From NCBI GenBank assembly GCA_951812525.1, contig OX638316.1:1770630-1834629 (forward strand): a stretch of 64,000 bases of DNA, given 5' to 3'. The first letter of the stretch is position 1; every line of letters begins with the position of its first letter. The position numbers and the translations under genes were made by a program. Source of the stretch: an uncultured Poribacteria bacterium (GTDB taxonomy: Bacteria > Poribacteria > WGA-4E > WGA-3G). The notes under the pieces were generated by a model. That model searched no databases. It was not told the origin of the DNA and saw only the letters and a list, made by a program, of their open reading frames with translations. Below are positions 52,656 through 60,418 of this stretch, piece after piece.

Positions 52656-55064
52656 ATGGTAAGATACATTTTGCCAATAGTGATTTTTGCAAGCGCGGTT
52701 TCGCTCACAAATGCACAAAAATCGGAGATGAATATGATTGAACGTTGGGGCGTATATGAAGTAACTTTAAATGGACCAGACACAGGAAATCCGTTCACTG
52801 AGGTTCAGTTAACAGCGAAATTTTCACAGAACGATCGAACTTTTGAACCACACGGCTTTTATGACGGGAATGGGGTGTACAAAATCCGATTCATGCCCGA
52901 TGAAGTCGGCGAATGGACGTACATCACGAAAAGTAACCGTGCTGAACTCGACGGTCAGACGGGGCAGTTTACGTGTGTTGAACCGTCCGAGGCAAATCGC
53001 GGACCTGTGCAAGTCTATAAAAACTTTTACTTGCAATATGCGGATGGGACACCATATCACCAGTTTGGAACAACTTGTTATGCGTGGGCACATCAGGGAG
53101 ATGCGATGGAGGAACAGACACTCCAAACCCTTGCTGAAGCACCTTTCAACAAGATGCGTATGTGTATTTTCCCAAAAGACTACGTCTACAATAAAAACGA
53201 ACCCGTCTACTATCCGTTTGAAGGAGAACCGCTAAAGGATTGGGACTTCACAAAATTCAACCCTATATTTTGGCAGCATTTTGAGCAGCGCGTGCAAGAT
53301 CTTTTGGACCTCGGTATTGAGGCGGACATCATCCTGTTTCATACCTACGACCGGTGGGGTTTCGAGTACATGGATGCTGAAAGCGATGACCGATACATAC
53401 GCTATGCTATAGCTCGATTGGCGGCATTCCGAAACGTCTGGTGGTCTCTTGCGAATGAATACGACTTTATGCCTGCGAAAGAAGAATCGGACTGGGATCG
53501 GTTCTTCCAAATTATCCAAACGCACGACCCGTATCAGCGGTTGCGCGGCATTCACAACGGACGACGCTGGTACGATCACAGCAAGCCGTGGGTAACACAT
53601 ACAAGCATCCAGACCTCTAACATGGCACAGGGCATCCGCTATCGCACACAATACGGAAAACCTGTTATCTATGATGAGTGTCGCTATGAAGGCGATATTC
53701 CGCAAGGGTGGGGAAATATCACAGCGGAAGAGATGGTGCAACGCTTTTGGGCAGGCACCGTTTCGGGATGCTATGTCGGACACGGAGAAACATACAAACA
53801 CCCTGAAGACCTTCTCTGGTGGGCGAAAGGCGGCGTCCTGAGCGGTGAAAGTCCACCGCGAATCGCGTTCCTCAAGGACTTCATGGCTAACGCACCTGCA
53901 TTTGATACACTTGAGCCGAGCGGTGATGACACGGGTCGGTATATCCTCGCGAAACACGGAGAATACTATCTGGCTTATACAACCCAACCGCAGACGATAA
54001 CCGTGGATTTGCAAGGGGAACAGCCATATAAAGTCGATCGTGTGGATACTTGGAACATGAAAGTTGTTCCGGTCGGCACGGCGCAACCCGGAGAATATAT
54101 GTTTGCTGCACCGCGCGCGGGTTCTGCTTATCGCTTTACACCTTACGCACCGGCGGAGAAACTCCGTCCGGAAGCGAAAGCGTCTGCTGATGTGTTTCAA
54201 GGCAACGCACCCCTCACAGTGAATTTCTCCGCTGCAGGGGATCTGGCACACCATTGGACTTTCGGAGATGGCACAACATCGACCGAATCGAATCCGACGC
54301 ATGTTTACGAGGATGTTGGTCAATACGTTGCAACACTCACGGTAATGGACGAGGAAGGTGACACGGCAACGACATCACTGGCAGTTCATGTATCGCCAGA
54401 AACACCGGCTGACATCGGAACGCACACAGAATTTCCGGGTTCGCGCGATGGACTCGTTTTTCTCTGGCACAGTGCACCTGAAGGCAGTGGAGAGATTGAA
54501 CCGCGCGGAGAGGCAAAAATCAGCGAAGACGAACAGATGGATCTGATCGGTGGGGCGTTCCTCACCAAAAGCGTGAATGATAAGCTACTGGAAGCATGTC
54601 AGGCAAGCAACCAATTGACGCTTGAGTGTCTCGTTACAACAGATAATCTTGACCAAAGCGGCCCGGCGCGGATGATCTCCTTCTCAAACGACTCAACCCA
54701 TCGTAACTTTACTTTGGGACAAAATGGCAACCGTTTTGCCGTGAGAATTCGTACGCCGCGAACCGGAACGAACGCCATGAACGGTGAGTTCTCTTTCGGT
54801 AAGATTGAGGCGGGGAAACCCACGCACATCATCGTCAGTTATTTTGACGGAAACGTCTATTGTTACATTGATGGTGAGCTTAGCCATGTCAGCAACGGAA
54901 TCCAAGGGGATTTCAGCAATTGGGAACTCTATCCTTTGCTTTTCGGTGATGAAGCGAATGGTGGTCGGAATTGGGAAGGTAAACTCAGCCGCGTGGCGAT
55001 TTACAGCCGATTCGTCGGTGTAGAAGAGGCGGCGCATAAGTTCAAACTGGTTCAAGGTCAGTAA
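52656..55064 (+). CDS. Secreted DUF5060/DUF4038 glycosidase with PKD and LamG domains
   Basis: 802 residues. Signal peptide 1-20; DUF5060 sandwich at about 25-110 (ERWGVYEVTLNGP, GFYDGNGVYKIRFMP); a DUF4038/apiosidase-like barrel at about 120-430 (FGTTCYAWAHQGD, NKMRMCIFPKDY, NVWWSLANEYDFM with the likely acid Glu, IYDECRYEGD with the likely nucleophile Glu). A beta domain follows, then a PKD domain at about 515-590 (HHWTFGDGTTST) and a LamG-like domain at about 640-800. GGAG lies eight bases before the ATG and 33 bases separate it from the DUF1593 gene, so the two share a transcript. It probably attacks a plant or algal polysaccharide outside the cell. Confidence 0.85.
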   Translation: MVRYILPIVIFASAVSLTNAQKSEMNMIERWGVYEVTLNGPDTGNPFTEVQLTAKFSQNDRTFEPHGFYDGNGVYKIRFMPDEVGEWTYITKSNRAELDGQTGQFTCVEPSEANRGPVQVYKNFYLQYADGTPYHQFGTTCYAWAHQGDAMEEQTLQTLAEAPFNKMRMCIFPKDYVYNKNEPVYYPFEGEPLKDWDFTKFNPIFWQHFEQRVQDLLDLGIEADIILFHTYDRWGFEYMDAESDDRYIRYAIARLAAFRNVWWSLANEYDFMPAKEESDWDRFFQIIQTHDPYQRLRGIHNGRRWYDHSKPWVTHTSIQTSNMAQGIRYRTQYGKPVIYDECRYEGDIPQGWGNITAEEMVQRFWAGTVSGCYVGHGETYKHPEDLLWWAKGGVLSGESPPRIAFLKDFMANAPAFDTLEPSGDDTGRYILAKHGEYYLAYTTQPQTITVDLQGEQPYKVDRVDTWNMKVVPVGTAQPGEYMFAAPRAGSAYRFTPYAPAEKLRPEAKASADVFQGNAPLTVNFSAAGDLAHHWTFGDGTTSTESNPTHVYEDVGQYVATLTVMDEEGDTATTSLAVHVSPETPADIGTHTEFPGSRDGLVFLWHSAPEGSGEIEPRGEAKISEDEQMDLIGGAFLTKSVNDKLLEACQASNQLTLECLVTTDNLDQSGPARMISFSNDSTHRNFTLGQNGNRFAVRIRTPRTGTNAMNGEFSFGKIEAGKPTHIIVSYFDGNVYCYIDGELSHVSNGIQGDFSNWELYPLLFGDEANGGRNWEGKLSRVAIYSRFVGVEEAAHKFKLVQGQ

Positions 55065-55164
55065 GGATTCGCTGCCATACTATTGCTGGCGAGGTTTGAA
55101 TCTTGCCAACAATTTGCTTCCGTCAGATTTTACAATGTCGAATTCTGTCATATCAACAGTTAGA

Positions 55165-56148
55165 TTAGGAGGTTTGGGTACTTTCAAAGGGGAGTAACAT
55201 TTGCTCAGAGGAATTCTGGTTTACAACAGGCACAGTCCCCGCAGCTTCAACAGAGATGTGTTTTGCGATCTCCTCTGCACCATTAACTGGATCAAGGCTA
55301 TAACCTCCTAACTCAATTAGTGTCTCATTACCTTTTGGAGGGTTATCAAGACAGCTGGGGTTGAGAACAAAAAGTGGTATATCCATATTGAGGGCTGTTT
55401 TTGCAGCATTGAAGGTCCCACTCATTTTACCTTGTACATCTCGCTCAGGTCCCGATTCAATGACGACGACTGCCTTAGAGAGGGCACACACAAGTTTGTT
55501 TCGTGCCATTGCGTTGCGCGCGATCCACTTGGTATCTGGGTCAAATTGCGAAACTGCAAGCACATTCTGATCCCAATTGAATTTTTTAAATGCGTTTTTC
55601 TGACGCAGTTGATTGATGCCATTGGGAAGTACGAGTGTCGTTGTTCCTTCGGCCTCTAACGCACTTAAGTGTGCTTCTGAGTCAACACCTTTAGCGTACC
55701 CAGAGACAACGTTTATGCCTTCACCTGCAAGATCTCCAGCAAGTTTTCTTGCAATGCAAATCCCTTTATCCGATACGTCCCGAGCACCGACGATTGCGAC
55801 ACTATCTGACATGAGGCGTTTTTGCTGTCCTTTAACAAAAAGTATCGGCGAAATTTCACGGATATGCGGCGGAAAATCTGGGTGCCCTAGATAGATGATA
55901 TTGATTCCTCGCCTTTTGAGTTCCTCGTACGCTTTAGACACTTTCTCCCTATCTTCTGTACGAATTTTGCTATTAAGGATTTTCGCTAATTCTGGAAATT
56001 GCGTGGAAAGATCCTTTTGGCTGCGCGGTAATATTTCTGGGTTTAGATTGTCTGCTTCCAAGATTTCGGCAACCGAAACCAGAAGTTTGGGACCTATATC
56101 TCGCGTCTTAAAGAGTCGGAACCAAAAATAATCTCTGTTAATGCTCAT
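55165..56148 (-). CDS. DprA/Smf-like DNA-processing protein
   Basis: 327 residues. A helical N-terminus is followed by the DprA Rossmann core: HPDFPPHIREISPILFVKG, VAIVGARDVSDKG, VVSGYAKGVDSEAHLSAL, LVLPNGINQLRQKNAF, RNAMARNKLVCALSKAVVVIE and KGNETLIELGG. DprA binds incoming single-stranded DNA and loads RecA in natural transformation. The winged-helix end of many DprA proteins is not evident. Upstream by 33 bases is a ComFC-like gene, so two competence-type proteins form an operon, next to an FRG-domain gene. A defence role for such DprA variants has been proposed for related loci; here it is inference. Confidence 0.85.
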   Translation of the reverse strand: MSINRDYFWFRLFKTRDIGPKLLVSVAEILEADNLNPEILPRSQKDLSTQFPELAKILNSKIRTEDREKVSKAYEELKRRGINIIYLGHPDFPPHIREISPILFVKGQQKRLMSDSVAIVGARDVSDKGICIARKLAGDLAGEGINVVSGYAKGVDSEAHLSALEAEGTTTLVLPNGINQLRQKNAFKKFNWDQNVLAVSQFDPDTKWIARNAMARNKLVCALSKAVVVIESGPERDVQGKMSGTFNAAKTALNMDIPLFVLNPSCLDNPPKGNETLIELGGYSLDPVNGAEEIAKHISVEAAGTVPVVNQNSSEQMLLPFESTQTS

Positions 56149-56181
56149 TTTTCTGTCCTTGTTTGGGCCGGTTTTGGCAAT

Positions 56182-57033
56182 TCAATTACCACCTATCCGT
56201 GTTCGGGTAAGTGTTAGGACAAGCACATGTTGTACACCGCTTTGTCCATAAAGAACTTTGGTGGCTTCGGTCAAAGTTGTCCCGGAATCATAGAGGTCGT
56301 CGACTAACAAAACACAGCAATTTTTCAAATCTTGGGCCTGGACGGCAAATGCTCCGCGAAGTTGTTCGCGCTTACTTTCCATATCCGCGAGATTCTTGAG
56401 CGGTACCGTCCGTTTTACCTTTGTCAGATAATCCGTTCGGACTGACACATTCAGGAGCCACCCTATTGCCTGTGTGATTTCCGTAACAGGTTGAAAGTCC
56501 CTATTTATATCTGAAGATGGAATCGGAAGGATCGCCTTTAGATATGGAAGGACAAGGTGTCCGTCAACGGCAAATTTTTCTTTGACGAATTTAGCTGCAA
56601 TCTCTGCTATAGACTGAATCTTGGTTCTATCATGTCGATATTTTACCTGAAAAACCAATTCGCCAAATTCGGTTCGCTTCGTGTCATAGCCTCCGCTCGG
56701 CAATAGACGGCTTGATAACGTATGAACATCTAAAACCCAACCTGCTCGCCAATTTCCATTAATCTGTTGTGGATTGATATTCGCCATCCGGTATTGTGTC
56801 CTTACTACTAGTGACGATGCTTCACCTATCAGGACTGAACAGAATTCTCTCAGCCGACGGTGCATACTCTCGTAGTCTGGTTTCATGTTGACAGGCGACG
56901 ATATCCCATAGTTGAACTCTTTGTCGGTGTTACTAACAATTGTTTGCACCTTTGGACTGAATGGGACGCTCAAGACAGACTCTGTATACCTAATGAACAG
57001 TTCTAGTTCTTCAACAGTGTCCATATTGTACAT
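56182..57033 (-). CDS. ComFC-like phosphoribosyltransferase
   Basis: 283 residues. The C-terminal half has the PRTase plan of ComFC: VFQVKYRHDRTKIQS, LPIPSSDINRDFQPV, KREQLRGAF, then the phosphoribosyl-binding loop VLLVDDLYDSGTTL (residues about 240-253). The N-terminal 100 residues lack the zinc-binding cysteines of ordinary ComFC and are unlike any family I know. ComFC helps DNA uptake in transformation. Two ATGs (57033, 57024) are possible and neither has a clear ribosome site. It precedes the dprA-like gene by 33 bases and certainly shares its transcript. Confidence 0.8.
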   Translation of the reverse strand: MYNMDTVEELELFIRYTESVLSVPFSPKVQTIVSNTDKEFNYGISSPVNMKPDYESMHRRLREFCSVLIGEASSLVVRTQYRMANINPQQINGNWRAGWVLDVHTLSSRLLPSGGYDTKRTEFGELVFQVKYRHDRTKIQSIAEIAAKFVKEKFAVDGHLVLPYLKAILPIPSSDINRDFQPVTEITQAIGWLLNVSVRTDYLTKVKRTVPLKNLADMESKREQLRGAFAVQAQDLKNCCVLLVDDLYDSGTTLTEATKVLYGQSGVQHVLVLTLTRTRIGGN

Positions 57034-57306
57034 TTAAATTTCAATGGAATTCGCCCTACCAGAAGACTGCTATCTGGAAGATATGTGCTTGTTCTGATGC
57101 AGCCTTTGCCTATTAATTCTTGGTCCCTTCGGTCAATTTCGATTTGGTGTAATATTGTATGGACACGTTCAGAAGTCCTGTAAGGTTACAACTCAGTTCG
57201 TGCAACATGATCGCAATTCTTTACTATTCGTATAAGGATACCACAAAGTGAATTTGAAATCAACTTTTTCGTTGTGATTAATTCTTTGACCTCAGTGAAA
57301 TTGGAT

Positions 57307-58677
57307 TTACTCTGGCGACTTCATCAGCATTACGGCGATGTCTTTTGGCAATTTGGCTTCAATTCCCTCTTCAATCTCTGCAATATTTCGGTAATATTGG
57401 GAAAGAATATTGGTGATATCCAGTCCTCTATTTTCGGCAGCGATTAAGTCTGCTTTGGCATTTTTCCAGTTTTGCTCCTCAAGCCACATCATGATAAGGA
57501 GGTGATAATAGTTAGCCGCGTTGTGGGGGTTTAATTCTATCACCCTTCTATAGTCTTTAGCAGCACGATTAGTTTCACCTTTTTTTGTATAAGCACGAGC
57601 GCGGTCGGAATAGGCAACGGAAGAGGCAGTAAGTTCTATCACTTTGCTGTAGTCATTAATGGCATTGTCAATCTTTCCTATTCTCTCATAAGTAATGCCA
57701 CGATTGCGGTAAGCGTAAGCGAAATCTGAATTGAGTGTTATGGCCTTGCTATAGTCTTCGATGGCCGATTCATACTCTCTTTTGCTATCATAAGTATAAG
57801 CTCGATAGCAGTGAGCCTCTGCTAGTATCCGGTTGTCCACCGGCTGTAACGATATGACTTCATTGTAGTAAGCAATAGCATCATCGCGCCTATTTTCTTG
57901 TTCTGCTTCAATACCGCGGTGCAGATAATTGCGAGCATTTGGTTCAACGTATAGTCTGTCATGACTACGTAAACGAGCGAAACCGTCAAAGTCAGGAAAC
58001 ATCCTTGCTTCTATGATACCTGAAAATGTTCGTAGAGAGGCAAGGAGAGTTTCCTTGCTGTTTTTTAAGATTACGCATTCCGCTTCTGGTTCAATTTTGG
58101 TGCCCCCAAACAAGAAAACGGATTGTTGCGCGATAATGCGATTATTTTGCTGCTTAGGTTGCCATTGATACAGCGGATACCGGTCAGATTCATCTGGTTT
58201 GAAGAAGTGATCAAGGTTTTTGTGTAACGATTCTGATATAACTTTTTTGAAACGAACTGGATTATCGCCACGCACTGCGAAAACCTTACCATTTACATTC
58301 GGTTTAGAACGTTGTTGACAAGCCATCCATAGCGCAATTTGTGCACTGTAGGTAAAATCTATCAGGCAGGTGGCCGCGCCATAGTGCTGGAGTTCGGCAA
58401 GGAGTTCCAAATCGAAGAGTTTCTGTCCGTTTTTCAGGTCGTGACCTTCGAGACGTGCATCGCTAATCATTTCCTTGTTGATTTTAAGAAGTTTCGCGGG
58501 ATTGCTGCCATTTTCTCCAAGGCGGCGTGAAGCGGACGCTTCTATATCGTATTTTTGATTTGAAACACCTCGAAACAGATATTGTCCATCATTAAATTGA
58601 GCCACCCATTTCATAAATCCACTGAGCGTCTTGACGCGTCGCGATTCTTTCTGTCCCATTTCATTCGATCCTTCCAT
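57307..58677 (-). CDS. FRG domain and TPR repeat protein
   Basis: 456 residues. Residues about 12-240 form an FRG domain (PF08867): QYLFRGVSNQKYDIEASASRR, LAELQHYGAATCLIDFTYSAQIALWMAC and a later AQQSVFLFGG. Residues about 260-420 are TPRs (EAHCYRAYTYDSKREYESAIEDYSKAI, YRNRGITYERIGKIDNAINDYSK). FRG domains are predicted enzymes found in phage, toxin and conflict systems; their reaction is unknown. TPRs would bind a partner. Start at 58677 or at the ATG at 58659 (with AAGGA upstream). It lies 273 bases before the PRTase gene with no gene between. Probably a sensor or effector of the same module. Confidence 0.8.
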   Translation of the reverse strand: MEGSNEMGQKESRRVKTLSGFMKWVAQFNDGQYLFRGVSNQKYDIEASASRRLGENGSNPAKLLKINKEMISDARLEGHDLKNGQKLFDLELLAELQHYGAATCLIDFTYSAQIALWMACQQRSKPNVNGKVFAVRGDNPVRFKKVISESLHKNLDHFFKPDESDRYPLYQWQPKQQNNRIIAQQSVFLFGGTKIEPEAECVILKNSKETLLASLRTFSGIIEARMFPDFDGFARLRSHDRLYVEPNARNYLHRGIEAEQENRRDDAIAYYNEVISLQPVDNRILAEAHCYRAYTYDSKREYESAIEDYSKAITLNSDFAYAYRNRGITYERIGKIDNAINDYSKVIELTASSVAYSDRARAYTKKGETNRAAKDYRRVIELNPHNAANYYHLLIMMWLEEQNWKNAKADLIAAENRGLDITNILSQYYRNIAEIEEGIEAKLPKDIAVMLMKSPE

Positions 58678-58824
58678 GTCCTATTATGAAAATGCCATGT
58701 TTTATGAGAAGCATAAGCCGAATTTCAGATTCTCAAACAGGAATGTCTAACATACCGCCTCGCTAGGGCTAAAGGTTAGGGCATTGTTGTACTATAAACA
58801 TTTCGCCCTTACAGGGCTAAGATA

Positions 58825-58851
58825 AAAAGCGCGGTTGCAAACCGCGCCTAC
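58825..58851. repeat. Dispersed hairpin repeat, 8-bp arms
   Basis: AAAAGCGCGGTT-GCA-AACCGCGCCTAC. The arms GCGCGGTT (58829-58836) and AACCGCGC (58840-58847) pair perfectly. Related to 51404-51428 and, more distantly, 49049-49061. Confidence 0.7.
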
Positions 58852-58891
58852 ACGAGGAGAAGTCATTACTGCTGCAATTTGGGCTACTGTA

Positions 58892-59917
58892 TTAAACATC
58901 TATCCTATACACACGAGCAGCCGTGTCGTGGAACAGCGCAGCGCGTTCATCAGCCGAATAACCCGATGACAACCGTTTAAACGCATTGTACATCACGTGA
59001 TAGGAAAACGAAACCTTATCGACGGGGAAGTTGCTTTCAAACATGCACCGCTCCGGACCGAACTGTTCAATACAGAAATTCATGAAGGGTGCCATAGATT
59101 CCGCTAACTCTTCAGAACCGATCGGTTCTTCCCGTTCGTGCCAATCAAAACCGGTGCGAGGCATCCCAATGCCGCCGAGTTTCATGTGAACATTAGGACA
59201 TGCCGCTACCGCGGCGATACCGCTCCGCCAATTTGCCAGCACTTCGTCATCTCGACCGCCATAAGGACCGTCCCGCAGCAAACCGCCGATATGGTTTGAA
59301 ATAATCGTCAGATCGGGGACCGCTCTCGCGAAATCAGCGAGTTCAGGAAGTTGTGGGGCATATAACCAAGCCTCAAAAGACATTCCCATACCCGCCAAAA
59401 CCCGCGCACCCGCACGGAAGTTTTCACGTCCCAGTTGTCTTTCTGTTCTGTACGCGGAAGCCCCTGCTATTTCTGGGTGTGGATCCCAAGTAACAGAATG
59501 GCGAATCCCGCGAAACCGATTCGGGCTTGCTGCCTGCAAGGCTTCCAGTACAGGTTCAACCCGATCGCCGAGATTCAGGTTCGCATGTCCAACAATCGCT
59601 GCGGCAGCGCGACTCGTTCCGTATAAACCGCTTGCACTTGCAGCCGCCAACCCTTGTACGAATTCTACCTCACCAACAGGACGCATCTCCTCTGGTCCAT
59701 CAGCACGGTACATAGCTCTCGCCTCCACGAACACGGTAGAGCGTACATTGTGACCGCTGTTAATATCCGCCGCCAATTCGTGGAGCAGATACCGTTGATA
59801 CGGGATACGCTCGGTTCGGAAATCCCAAAAGTGGTGATGGGGGTCGCAGATCGGAATCTCTGGTTCCAATGTCGGTTCTTCGGTTAAAGCGAGCCAGTCG
59901 TTGCCTCCAAATGGCAT
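58892..59917 (-). CDS. Amidohydrolase-2 family metal-dependent hydrolase
   Basis: 341 residues of the PF04909 TIM-barrel family. Metal ligands are PICDPHHHFWDF (residues about 22-33, the HxH motif), with IISNHIGG supplying a later His and FESNFPVDK the conserved Asp region. The family cleaves or decarboxylates lactones and aromatic acids, often in sugar or aromatic breakdown. No signal peptide. GGAGG lies seven bases before the ATG. G+C appears higher than in the neighbours. It stands alone, facing away from the transporter gene across a 501-base gap. Confidence 0.85.
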   Translation of the reverse strand: MPFGGNDWLALTEEPTLEPEIPICDPHHHFWDFRTERIPYQRYLLHELAADINSGHNVRSTVFVEARAMYRADGPEEMRPVGEVEFVQGLAAASASGLYGTSRAAAAIVGHANLNLGDRVEPVLEALQAASPNRFRGIRHSVTWDPHPEIAGASAYRTERQLGRENFRAGARVLAGMGMSFEAWLYAPQLPELADFARAVPDLTIISNHIGGLLRDGPYGGRDDEVLANWRSGIAAVAACPNVHMKLGGIGMPRTGFDWHEREEPIGSEELAESMAPFMNFCIEQFGPERCMFESNFPVDKVSFSYHVMYNAFKRLSSGYSADERAALFHDTAARVYRIDV

Positions 59918-60418
59918 AAAAATACCTCCGTCTCTATAGTCAATTCAAGTTATTGTTCCGCGCCTCAAGTAACTGTAGAGCATCTCAAAGTTTTTGTCAA
60001 ATGGGTTTTATTGATGTCACTTTCACTGGATTCCAATACTACCTTCTGTTATATTAACGTGAGTTCGTTATGATTATCTACACCTTATAGGTTACTTTAT
60101 GAGGTTTGCTCAGCTTCACAAATGCCATGGGCACATTCGGCATTGATTCCCTATGTGCTTACTAATTCTATGCACTTGTAAATATCTATATTACATTTAG
60201 TAAACACGCTTTAAGTTTTTACATTGCGCTTTTCTTGCTTATGAGATACCTTTATGGCATAATAATAGCGGCGATGGCACAATTTGTATGTTAATCATTG
60301 GTAAACATAGGATTCGGTTTTTCAGCAATATGCTTATAGCGACAATTTCGTCCGTTGGAACTTCGTGATAATTTTTATTCGTGTTTTTGAGAAGTTCTGA
60401 TGAGTTAAAGGAGAGTGT
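59918..60418. other. AT-rich intergenic region between divergent genes
   Basis: About 500 bases between the amidohydrolase and transporter genes. It is AT-rich, especially 60050-60270, and holds no coding frame of note. It must contain both promoters; several TATAAT-like and TTGnnA-like words occur but none stands out. A TGGCAC at 60288 lacks the TTGC needed for a sigma-54 promoter. Confidence 0.5.

Noticed and set aside
53232-54323. A 363-residue - strand frame opposite the DUF5060/DUF4038 gene
   Set aside because: It is antisense to a well-supported glycosidase, rich in Cys and Arg, with no recognisable domain. Such long antisense frames arise from codon bias.
60288-60303. A fourth sigma-54 promoter (TGGCACAATTTGTATG)
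   Set aside because: The -12 element lacks TTGC at the right spacing, so it does not match the three real copies.
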